Made by a program: the position numbers and the translations under genes. A DNA stretch of 10,450 bases from NCBI GenBank assembly GCA_036491435.1, contig DASXBZ010000160.1, forward strand, positions 1 through 10,450, written 5' to 3'. The DNA is from Bog-473 sp036491435 (GTDB lineage: Bacteria > Actinomycetota > Acidimicrobiia > Acidimicrobiales > RAAP-2). This document shows, one piece after another, positions 1-6,077 of the stretch (positions are counted from its first letter, which is position 1; the number at the start of each line of letters is the position of its first letter). The notes beneath the pieces were generated by a model that worked only from the letters and a program-made list of their open reading frames with translations, was not told the DNA's origin and searched no databases.

Positions 1-895
1 AGCCCGAGAAGTCGGTGTCGCCGTTGTAGGTCGCGCTGATCGAGAGCGGCGAGCCCGTGGTGTCCGCGTAGGTCACCGTGCAGGTGGCCTCGCCCGTCAG
101 GGTGTGCACGCTCTGCGCGCCGCACGACGAGACGGTGGCGCCGCCGTCCTTGAAGGTCACGGTGCCGCTCGGCGCACCCGCGCCCGGACCCGTGACGCTG
201 ACCGTCGCCGTATACGTGACCATCTGGCCGCTGACCGAGGGGTTGACCGACGAACCGAGCGCGGTGGTAGTCGCGGCCTTGTCGACCGCCTGTGACAGCG
301 GCGAGGATGTCGAGGCTGAGAAGTCGGCGTCGCCGTTGTAGGTGGCGCTGATCGAGTGCGGCGAGCCCGTGGTGTCCGCGTAGGTCACGGTGCATGCGGC
401 CTCGCCCGTCAGGGTGTGCACGCTCTGCCCGCTGCAGGCCGAAATGGTGCTGACCCCGTCTTTGAAGGTCACGGTGCCGCTCGGCGCGCCCGCGCCCGGG
501 CTCGTGACGCTGACCGTCGCCGTGTAGGTGACGCTCTGGCCGCTGACCGAGGGGTTGACCGACGAACCGAGCGCGGTGGTAGTCGCGGCCTGGTCGACCG
601 CCTGGGACAGCGGCGAGGACGTCGAGCCAGAGAAGTTGGTATCGCCGTTGTAGAGCGCGGTGATGGCGAACGGGGATCCAACGGTGGACGGAACGTTCGT
701 GGTGCAGGTGGCCTGGTGGGTCGTCGAGTTGACCGCCTGCGAGGCACAGTCAGTGATGGTCGTGCCGCCGTCCTTGAAGGCCACGGTTCCGCCGGGCGAG
801 CCAGCGCCCGGGCTCGTGACGCTGACCGTCGCCGTGTAGGTGACGCTCTGGCCGCTGACCGAGGGGTTGACCGACGAACCGAGTGCGGTGGTGGT
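1..895 (-). repeat. 312-bp tandem DNA repeat coding Ig-like repeats R5-R7
   Basis: A block beginning ctggccgctgaccgaggggt on the plus strand recurs at 224, 536 and 848, an exact spacing of 312 bases (104 codons) each time. The copies at 224 and 536 are near-identical for more than 50 bases; the one at 848 has a few changes. A second anchor, gagaagt, recurs at 6, 318 and 630 with the same spacing. The left two copies are more alike than the third. Encoded repeats share ALGSSVNPSVSGQ and VSVTxPGAGxP. The array reaches the left edge, so the copy number is at least three and may be larger. Confidence 0.9.
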
Positions 896-3055
896 GGCGG
901 CGACGGCGACGCTCTGGCCACCGCTGAGGTTCCCCGTCGAGCCGCTGAAGTTCCCGTCACCGCCGTAGACCGCACTGATGGCGAGCGGAGATCCGGCGGT
1001 GGACGGAAAGCTCGTGGTGCAGGAGGCCTGGCCTGTCGTCGTGTTGACCGCCTGGGAGGTACAGCCCGCGATGGTGGTGCCGCCAGCTTGGAAGGCGACG
1101 GTACCCCCGTCGGGGACCGGGCTCATCGTGGCGGTGTAGGTGACCGACTGGCCTGTCACCACAGGGTTGGCGGAGGACACCACCTGGGTGGCCGTGCTGC
1201 CGGACACGGCAGTGATGACGATCTGGCCGGTGCCGCTGCGGGTGGAGCCGACGTAGGTGCCGATCAAGGCGCTCGGCGAGACGTAGCCGCTGCCGCCACC
1301 CCCACCGCCTCCGGGCGAGCCGTAGCCGGCGCCGCCACCCCCGCCGGCGTAGTAGCCGCCTCCGCCGCCTCCGCCGCCGCCGCTCGCGTAGCCCGGTGAG
1401 CGACCGGCATTGGCGGTGGATCCCGCGCCGCCCTTGCCGAGGGCTCCGGAGCCCCCGGCGGGGTCGAAGATGCTCGCGCCACCGCCGCCGGCTGCGCTCA
1501 GGGTGCCCCCGCCTCCGCCGTTGGCGCCCCCGCCGCTCGAGTTGACGGCCCCGTTGGCGCCGACGCCGCTGGCGGTGGTCCCCCCGCCTCCGGCCGCGCC
1601 GTTGGGCGCTGTGCTCGGGCCGCCGCCGAAGTTGCCGGCGCCGCCTCCACCACCACCGCCACCACCGACCACGACGCGTGCCGACAGCGCGCAGCTGGTG
1701 GTGGTCGTGCAGCTCCCCGAGCGCACGTCAGAGGCCCCGCCCCCGTTGCCGCCAGGCGACAGGCCCGAATATCCGGGGCCACCGCCGCTCCCACCGGCGT
1801 CGTCGCCGCTGGCGCCCTGACCGCCCACGGTGAGCTGGAAGACCTCGCCGGGGGTGACGTTGATGACGGCCTTGGTCTGCCCGCCGAGCCCGCCCGCTCC
1901 GGGCGACCAGTACGAGGGACTGCCTCCGTTCTGGCCCTGAGAGCCCGACACGTCGAAGCTGGCCGTCGACCAGCCGGGCGGGACCGTGAAGGTGTAGGTC
2001 CCCGGCGCCGAGTAGGTCGGCCCGTTGTTGGCGACGGTCTGGGTGATGGCGGTGGCCACGGAGTCGGCGTAGTTGGCGTCGCCGCTGTACGTGGCGCCGA
2101 TGGAGATGCTGGCGATCGCCGTGTAGCTCTGGGTGCAGGTGGCCTGGCCGGTGGTGGTGTCGACCGGCTGGGCGGCACAGGCGCCGATGCTCACCCCGTC
2201 GGCGGTGAAGGCCACCGTGCCCCCGTCGGGGACCGGGTTGGTCCGGGTCGTGTAGGTCACCGATTGGCCGAGCCCCGAAGGGTTGACCGAGGAGGCGAGG
2301 GTGGTGGTCGTCGACGCCGGGTTCACCACCTGGGTGAGGGCCGTGGAGGTGGAGGTGGGGTAGCTGGCGTCGCCGCCGTAGGTGGCGGTGACCGAGAGGC
2401 TGGTGGCCGTCGTGTAGGTCTGGGTGCAGGTGGCCTGGCCGGTGGTGGTGTTGATGGGCTGGGCGGCGCAGGCGCCGATGGTCACCCCCCCGACGGCGAA
2501 GGCCACGGTGCCGCCGTCGGGTGGCGGGGTCGTCTGCGAGGTGTAGGTGACCGGCTGACTGGCGTCGACGGGGTTCTGCGAGGAGACGACCGTGGTGGTC
2601 GTCGAGGCCAACTGGTCGACCACCTGGCTGAGCGCCGACGACGTGCTCGGGAGGTAATTGGAATTGCCCTGATAGGCCGCGGTGATCGAGTGGGGCGAAC
2701 CGCCCACCGTCGGATAGGTCAGTGTGCAGGTGGCCAGGCCCGTCGTCGTGTCGACGCTCTGGGCGCTACATGTCGAGATGGTGGTCGTCCCGTCAACGAA
2801 GCGCACCGTGCCCCCGTCGGGGGCCGGGCTCACCGTGGCGGTGTAGGTGACCGACTGCGACGCCTGGGAGGGGTTGTTGGAGGAGGCGACGCCGGTGGAG
2901 GTGGTGTTGCCTCCGGCAGACGCCGCGCTCGCGTGCAAGACGACAAACGCAAGCGCGAGAGCTCCGGCGAGACCGGCCAGCTTCAGCCAGACGCTCGAGA
3001 CAGCGCCCTCTCGATCGCGCGTGGCGCTGCGCCGCCAGATGCCGCCGTCCCCCAT
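1..3055 (-). CDS. Exported Ig-like repeat protein with inserted ALK/LTK-type glycine-rich domain (C-terminus beyond window)
   Basis: The frame is open without a stop from 3055 to the left edge, giving 1018 residues with the C-terminus missing. Layout: basic N-terminus (R8, R9, R13, R15), hydrophobic segment about 22-41 followed by ASAASA (42-47) as a likely signal peptidase site; Ig-like repeats at about 51-147, 151-245 and 249-341; glycine-rich domain about 346-617; Ig-like repeats at about 621-716, 721-820, 825-924 and 929 to the edge. Each Ig repeat has a T(T/S)T...SS.NP opening, a (P/S)xGTVxF strand, a Cys-X13-Cys pair and a closing (Y/G)xGD.xF/Y segment, typical of actinobacterial Ig-like domain repeat (Big_3-type) proteins. 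Such arrays usually form extended cell-surface or secreted stalks; adhesion or matrix function is inference. Start: in-frame ATGs lie at 3073, 3061 and 3055 after an in-frame TGA at 3103-3101. Only 3055 has a well-spaced Shine-Dalgarno sequence. It is separated from era by a hairpin and about 235 bases, so it is probably a separate transcript. No enzyme motif is visible. Confidence 0.9.
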   Translation of the reverse strand, partial: MGDGGIWRRSATRDREGAVSSVWLKLAGLAGALALAFVVLHASAASAGGNTTSTGVASSNNPSQASQSVTYTATVSPAPDGGTVRFVDGTTTISTCSAQSVDTTTGLATCTLTYPTVGGSPHSITAAYQGNSNYLPSTSSALSQVVDQLASTTTTVVSSQNPVDASQPVTYTSQTTPPPDGGTVAFAVGGVTIGACAAQPINTTTGQATCTQTYTTATSLSVTATYGGDASYPTSTSTALTQVVNPASTTTTLASSVNPSGLGQSVTYTTRTNPVPDGGTVAFTADGVSIGACAAQPVDTTTGQATCTQSYTAIASISIGATYSGDANYADSVATAITQTVANNGPTYSAPGTYTFTVPPGWSTASFDVSGSQGQNGGSPSYWSPGAGGLGGQTKAVINVTPGEVFQLTVGGQGASGDDAGGSGGGPGYSGLSPGGNGGGASDVRSGSCTTTTSCALSARVVVGGGGGGGGGAGNFGGGPSTAPNGAAGGGGTTASGVGANGAVNSSGGGANGGGGGTLSAAGGGGASIFDPAGGSGALGKGGAGSTANAGRSPGYASGGGGGGGGGYYAGGGGGAGYGSPGGGGGGGSGYVSPSALIGTYVGSTRSGTGQIVITAVSGSTATQVVSSANPVVTGQSVTYTATMSPVPDGGTVAFQAGGTTIAGCTSQAVNTTTGQASCTTSFPSTAGSPLAISAVYGGDGNFSGSTGNLSGGQSVAVAATTTALGSSVNPSVSGQSVTYTATVSVTSPGAGSPGGTVAFKDGGTTITDCASQAVNSTTHQATCTTNVPSTVGSPFAITALYNGDTNFSGSTSSPLSQAVDQAATTTALGSSVNPSVSGQSVTYTATVSVTSPGAGAPSGTVTFKDGVSTISACSGQSVHTLTGEAACTVTYADTTGSPHSISATYNGDADFSASTSSPLSQAVDKAATTTALGSSVNPSVSGQMVTYTATVSVTGPGAGAPSGTVTFKDGGATVSSCGAQSVHTLTGEATCTVTYADTTGSPLSISATYNGDTDFSG
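1205..2020 (-). other. Glycine-rich domain (ALK/LTK-type) inside the Ig-like protein
   Basis: Residues about 346-617. It opens with YTFTVPPGWSTASFDVSGSQ, continues with GGLGGQTKAVINVTPGEVFQ and LTVGGQG, then GGGASDVRSG, RVVVGGGGGGGGG (460-472), many short Gly runs, GGGGGGGGGYY (559-569) and GGGGGGGSGYVS, and closes with SGTGQIVITAV. The alternation of beta-strand-like segments with polyglycine, the VVVGGGG element and the closing GxIVI strand match the glycine-rich domain of ALK/LTK receptors and its bacterial relatives. In the solved receptor structures that domain is a TNF-like beta sandwich with bundled polyglycine-II helices. The assignment is by motif reading only. A C-X5-C pair (C449, C455) precedes the VVV strand. 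The alternative is a low-complexity glycine linker, but the flanking strand motifs argue against that. Confidence 0.75.
2033..2905 (-). repeat. First array of three Ig-like repeats (R1-R3)
   Basis: Three consecutive protein repeats of about 93-97 residues lie before the glycine-rich domain. Shared marks are SS.NP near the start, QxVTYT, P(A/P/V)PDGGTV(A/R)F, a Cys-X13-Cys pair (C96/C110, C196/C210, C293/C307), TTTGxATCT and a final Gx(D/S)x(N/S)Y. R2 and R3 are closer to each other, sharing IGACAAQP and GQATCTQ, than to R1. DNA identity is visibly lower than in the 1-895 array, so these copies are older. Confidence 0.85.
2915..2995 (-). other. Predicted signal peptide segment of the Ig-like protein
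   Basis: Residues 21-47 form an uninterrupted hydrophobic stretch (key run LKLAGLAGALALAFVVL) preceded by arginines and ending in small residues ASAASA before GGN. This has the n-, h- and c-region order of a Sec signal peptide, with a plausible cleavage after residue 47. No LPxTG or lipobox is visible here; a cell-wall anchor, if any, would be in the C-terminus outside the window. An uncleaved N-terminal membrane anchor is the alternative. Confidence 0.75.
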
Positions 3056-3289
3056 CCCCATCCCCTCCCACATCGGCACGTCGGCGCGGAAAGTGAACCG
3101 TCAAAGAAGGTCGCCGAACCGCCCGAACATGATCTCGCCTGCCCATTCCCCAGAATCTGGTGGCCGCGACTGTACCGGCGACGTCGCGCAAACCTGGGCA
3201 TGCCTCGCGACGATTCGTCTGCAATTCCCGTTGGATTCCGCTGCGCGTGACGCGCGTCCGCGCCGTTCGTCGCGGCGCGACCGCGCGCG
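3056..3289. other. Intergenic region between era and the Ig-like protein gene
   Basis: No convincing gene lies here on either strand; open frames across it are shadows. It holds the era-end hairpin (3248-3292) at its right end and the ribosome binding site of the next gene at its left end. The middle is less GC-rich than its surroundings, as expected of a promoter region. A TTGACG sequence (3104-3099, minus strand) resembles a -35 box but has no acceptable -10 box 16-18 bases downstream. A short palindrome, GACGATTCGTC (3209-3219), could be an operator half-site pair, but there is no further support. A promoter for the Ig-like protein gene is expected here and cannot be placed. Confidence 0.6.
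3064..3068 (-). promoter_or_regulatory. Shine-Dalgarno deciding the Ig-like protein start
   Basis: The minus strand reads GGAGG (3068-3064) eight bases before the ATG at 3055. The in-frame ATG at 3061 would be too close to it, and the ATG at 3073 lies upstream of it with no ribosome binding site of its own. This is why 3055 is chosen as the start. Confidence 0.7.
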
Positions 3290-3292
3290 TCA
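3248..3292 (-). terminator. Two-part GC hairpin at the era stop codon, probable operon terminator
   Basis: TGACGCGCG (3248-3256) and CGCGCGTCA (3284-3292) are perfect 9-base complementary arms. Inside them CGCGCCG (3259-3265) and CGGCGCG (3273-3279) form a second 7-base stem with a 7-base loop; a 2/4-base internal loop separates the stems. The outer stem starts with the era TGA itself. No U-run follows on the minus strand, so this is a hairpin of the U-less kind often seen at gene ends in GC-rich actinomycetes. Termination or mRNA 3'-end protection is inferred. Confidence 0.6.
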
Positions 3293-4198
3293 GTAGCCGA
3301 GCCGGTCCAGCATCTCCTCGCGGTTCTGCCAGCGCCGCTCGACCTTCACGTGCAGATCGAGATAGGTGCCCTCGGGAAGCTGCTCGCGCACGGCGATGCC
3401 GACGGCCTTGAGGATCTCGCCCCCCTTCCCGATGACGATGGCCTTCTGGGAGTCGCGCTCGACGATGATCTCGACGCGGATGAGCGGCCCCTCCCACTCG
3501 GTCACCCGGCAGGTGATCGCGTGCGGCAGCTCGTCGCGCGTCTTGGCCAGCAACTGCTCACGGACCAGCTCGGCGATCCACAACGCCTCGGGCGTGTCGG
3601 TGACGACGTCGGGCGGGAAGAACGGCGGGCCTTCGGGCAACCGCCCGATCAGGTAACGGGTGAGCTCCTCGACGCCCTCGCCGGTGCGCGCCGAGACCGG
3701 GAAGTACTCGACGTCGAGCGCCTCGCCGAGTGCCTCGACGGCGTCCTTGGCCTCCGTCAACCGTTCGAGCACCCGCGCCGTCGGGGCGCGGTCCGTCTTG
3801 TTCACGACGACGACGAGGCCGGGAGCCCCGCCCGCGGTGGCCGACCGCTGCAGGTGCCGCACCGAACGCTCGAGCACGGTGCGGTCGCCGGGGCCGACGG
3901 CGGCGGTGGCATCGACGACGGCCATGACCACGTCCACATCGGCCAGCGCCTCCGTCGCGGTCTCGTTGAGCCGGGTCCCGAGCGCGCTGCGCGGCCGATG
4001 GATCCCCGGCGTGTCCACGAAGACGATCTGCGCGTCGGCCGCCTCGTCGTGCAGCACGCCGAGGATGCGGTGGCGCGTCGTGTTCGGCCGGGCCGAGGTG
4101 ATCGCGACCTTCGTCCCGACCATCTTGTTCACGAGCGTCGACTTGCCCACATTGGGCCGGCCCACCACGGCGACGAACCCCGAGCGCAAGGTGCTCAC
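3290..4198 (-). CDS. era: GTPase Era
   Basis: 302 residues, the usual Era length. The GTPase domain holds G1 GRPNVGKS (13-20), the switch I region NTTRHRI (39-45), G3 DTPG (62-65), G4 NKTD (133-136) and G5 SAR (169-171). The C-terminal KH domain carries VIGKGG (255-260). Era binds the 3' end of 16S rRNA and acts in small-subunit maturation. The start is taken as GTG at 4198, because residues from STLRSGFVAVVG onward fit the family N-terminus and the GTG overlaps the preceding gene's TGA as GTGA. The longer frame reaching 4429 simply runs antiparallel in phase through the CBS gene. There is no clear Shine-Dalgarno sequence, so translation is probably coupled to the upstream gene. It is the last gene of the operon, followed by a strong hairpin. 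Confidence 0.97.
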   Translation of the reverse strand: MSTLRSGFVAVVGRPNVGKSTLVNKMVGTKVAITSARPNTTRHRILGVLHDEAADAQIVFVDTPGIHRPRSALGTRLNETATEALADVDVVMAVVDATAAVGPGDRTVLERSVRHLQRSATAGGAPGLVVVVNKTDRAPTARVLERLTEAKDAVEALGEALDVEYFPVSARTGEGVEELTRYLIGRLPEGPPFFPPDVVTDTPEALWIAELVREQLLAKTRDELPHAITCRVTEWEGPLIRVEIIVERDSQKAIVIGKGGEILKAVGIAVREQLPEGTYLDLHVKVERRWQNREEMLDRLGY

Positions 4199-5571
4199 GT
4201 TCCGGTGGGCGACGCGTCGCCGGCGCGCGGCGCGTCGACCACGGCCCCGTCGCCCGAGCCCGTGGCGTCGCTTTCGTCGGGGCCTCGGGTGGGCTCGATC
4301 CGTACCCGGCCGATCCGCCGGCCTCGCACGTCGAGCGCGGTCAGGCGGAAGCCGTCGGCGGCGACGGAGTCGCCGGCGGCGGGCACCCGCCCCACGATGT
4401 CGAGCATGAGGCCGCCCACCGTGTCCCACGGCCCGTGCGGCAGTTCCGCCCCGAGCAGCTCGCCCGCGTCGTCGACCGAGTACCCCGCGGGCACGGTCAC
4501 CGAGCCGTCGTCGAGACGCTCGACCGTCGGCTCCTCGGCGTCGAACTCGTCCACGATGTCGCCCACCAGCTCCTCGAGCAGGTCCTCCAGGGTGATGACG
4601 CCGGCCGTGCCGCCGTACTCGTCGACCACGATCGCCATGTGGAACTTCTCCTCCTGCATCTCGCGCAGGAGGTCCGACACCTCTTTGGACTCGGGCACGA
4701 ACTTGGCCGGCCGCATGCTGGCCCGCACGGTCTGGCGGGACTTGCCGGCGCGCTCGTCGCGCACCATGTCCTTGGTGTACGCGATGCCGATGATGTCGTC
4801 GATCCCGTCCGCCTCGACCGGGATGCGGCTGTACCCCGCCGACAGCGCCGTCTCGAGGGCGTCGCGAACCGTGGCCTCCGCGTCGACCGTCACCATGTCG
4901 GGACGCGGCGTCATCACTTCGCGCGCCACCGTGTCACCGAAGTCGATGATGGAATGGATGAAGGTGCGCTCGTCCCCCTCGATCACCTTCTCCTCGTGGG
5001 CGACGTCGGCCATCGCCTTGAGCTCGGTGTCGGTGATGTACGAGCCGTGCACGCCGTCGTCGTCGTCGCTGGCGCCGATGATCCTGTTGGCCACGCCGAT
5101 CAGCAGGGAGGAGAGCCAGCGCACGGGCGGGAAGCGGATGAGGGTGCTCACGAGCGGCGCGCTGAGGAGCGCCGCCCGGTCTGCGTGCTGGACGGCCCAG
5201 TTCTTCGGCACAGCCTCGAAGAACACGAAGATGACGACGATCTCGAAGACGATGCCGAGCAGCACGCCCCAAGGGCCGAAGAGATGCTCTGCCACGATGC
5301 CGACCAGGGTGGCGGAGACCAGCTGGCAGATCAGGACGAGAAGGAGGATCGGGTTGAGGAAGTTCGCCGGGTTCTCTACCAGCCGGGCCAGCTGGCGCGC
5401 CCCGCGGCGCTTCTCGTCGACGAGGGACTTGGCCTTGATCTTGCTCATGCGCACGAGGCTCGTCTCGGCCATCGCCAGCACGCCCGACGCCGCCAGCAGC
5501 ACGGCGATCACCACGATGAGGATGCCGTCCTCGGCCCCGAAGCTCGTTGCCAGCAGCGGGGCCACGCTCAC
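4195..5571 (-). CDS. CNNM/CorC-type CBS-domain membrane protein (hemolysin-like)
   Basis: 458 residues. The N-terminal membrane domain (DUF21/CNNM) has hydrophobic segments at about 15-34, 72-96 and 102-119 and the family motif FFEAVPKNWAVQ (117-128). Two CBS domains follow: the first starts near VMTPRPDMVTVD (219-230) and includes SRIPV (248-252); the second ends with MAIVVDEYGGTAGVITLEDL (312-331). A CorC/HlyC C-terminal domain spans about 347-426, with VPAGYSVDDAGELLG and DTVGGLMLDIVGRVP. An acidic, Gly-rich tail of about 30 residues has no known motif. Relatives are linked to Mg2+ or Co2+ efflux and are often annotated as hemolysins; transport is not demonstrated from sequence. The start GTG at 5571 overlaps the ybeY stop as GTGA; a second GTG two codons later is possible. 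Placement between ybeY and era is common in actinomycetes. Confidence 0.95.
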   Translation of the reverse strand: MSVAPLLATSFGAEDGILIVVIAVLLAASGVLAMAETSLVRMSKIKAKSLVDEKRRGARQLARLVENPANFLNPILLLVLICQLVSATLVGIVAEHLFGPWGVLLGIVFEIVVIFVFFEAVPKNWAVQHADRAALLSAPLVSTLIRFPPVRWLSSLLIGVANRIIGASDDDDGVHGSYITDTELKAMADVAHEEKVIEGDERTFIHSIIDFGDTVAREVMTPRPDMVTVDAEATVRDALETALSAGYSRIPVEADGIDDIIGIAYTKDMVRDERAGKSRQTVRASMRPAKFVPESKEVSDLLREMQEEKFHMAIVVDEYGGTAGVITLEDLLEELVGDIVDEFDAEEPTVERLDDGSVTVPAGYSVDDAGELLGAELPHGPWDTVGGLMLDIVGRVPAAGDSVAADGFRLTALDVRGRRIGRVRIEPTRGPDESDATGSGDGAVVDAPRAGDASPTGT

Positions 5572-6077
5572 GCCCCCGGACTGACCCGGTAGAAGCGCTG
5601 GAGCAATTGCTGCTCGAGCGCCTCCATCCGTTCGGCCTCGGCCTCCACCTCGTGGTCCATGCCGAGGAGGTGGAGCAACCCGTGCACGACCAACAACGCG
5701 ACCTCGTCGTCGAGCGGCACCCCGTGCTCCTCCGCATTGCGCGCCGCGACCACCGGGCAGATGACGACGTCGCCCAGCAAGGTGAGCACACCCGCCTCGG
5801 CGGAGGTACCCGGCCCGGTGCCGCCGAAGTCCGGGGCGCGCCCGGTCGGCCCGGACTCCTCCTCGATCGGGAACGACAGGACGTCGGTCGGCCCGGACTT
5901 GCCGAGGAACTGCTCGTTGAGCTTGGCCATGGCCTCTTCGTCGACGAAGAGCAGCGAGACCTCGGTCTCACCCTTGACCTTGCGCGCCGTGAGCACCTGG
6001 CGCGCCAGCTCGGCCCAGCGGGCCACGTCCATTGGGTGGGCCTGTTGCTCGTCGGCGGCGAAGACGTCGATGGTCAC
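5568..6077 (-). CDS. ybeY: Endoribonuclease YbeY (rRNA maturation factor)
   Basis: 169 residues. The family zinc site is visible as HGLLHLLGMDH, with H132, H136 and H142; PTDVLSFP (63-70) and LLGDVVICP (100-108) are the other conserved blocks. YbeY is a metal-dependent RNase needed for 16S rRNA 3'-end processing and 70S quality control, and in several bacteria it works with Era and the PhoH-family protein; all three genes are adjacent here. An insertion rich in Gly, Pro and Glu (about 73-97) lies between the two conserved blocks and looks like a flexible loop. The start is GTG at 6077, giving VTIDVFAADEQ, and it overlaps the phoH stop as GTGA. The longer open frame extending to 7016 is a shadow of phoH. 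No clear Shine-Dalgarno sequence. Confidence 0.95.
   Translation of the reverse strand: MTIDVFAADEQQAHPMDVARWAELARQVLTARKVKGETEVSLLFVDEEAMAKLNEQFLGKSGPTDVLSFPIEEESGPTGRAPDFGGTGPGTSAEAGVLTLLGDVVICPVVAARNAEEHGVPLDDEVALLVVHGLLHLLGMDHEVEAEAERMEALEQQLLQRFYRVSPGA

Noticed and set aside
1..895. CRISPR array because of regular repeats
   Set aside because: The 312-base period lies entirely in a coding frame with conserved protein repeats; there are no short repeat/spacer units and no cas genes.
356..1399. 347-codon plus-strand frame opposite the Ig-like protein
   Set aside because: It is Arg/Gly/Ala-rich and repeats only because the opposite strand repeats. The minus-strand frame gives clear Ig-like domains with a signal peptide.
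2915..3055. Twin-arginine export signal at RRSAT in the Ig-like protein
   Set aside because: The arginine pair lacks the following hydrophobic F-L-K-type consensus and lies far from the hydrophobic core; a Sec-type signal fits better.
3076..3104. Sigma-70-like promoter starting with TTGACG for the Ig-like gene
   Set aside because: No acceptable -10 hexamer lies 16-18 bases downstream, and the predicted position is GC-rich and too close to the start codon.
2264..3250. 328-codon plus-strand frame crossing the Ig-like gene start and the intergenic region
   Set aside because: Low-complexity Gly/Arg translation antisense to the repeats; no motif or ribosome binding site.
2793..3497. 234-codon minus-strand frame covering the era end and the Ig-like gene start
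   Set aside because: It is out of frame with both real genes and Arg-rich; a shadow.
3350..5584. 744-codon plus-strand open frame opposite era and the CBS protein gene
   Set aside because: It mirrors two well-recognised genes on the minus strand. The translation is Ser/Arg-rich with no family motif, as expected of antisense frames in GC-rich DNA.
4934..5971. 345-codon minus-strand frame across ybeY and the CBS gene
   Set aside because: It is a frame-shifted reading of both genes; the translation is Arg/Ser-rich without motifs.
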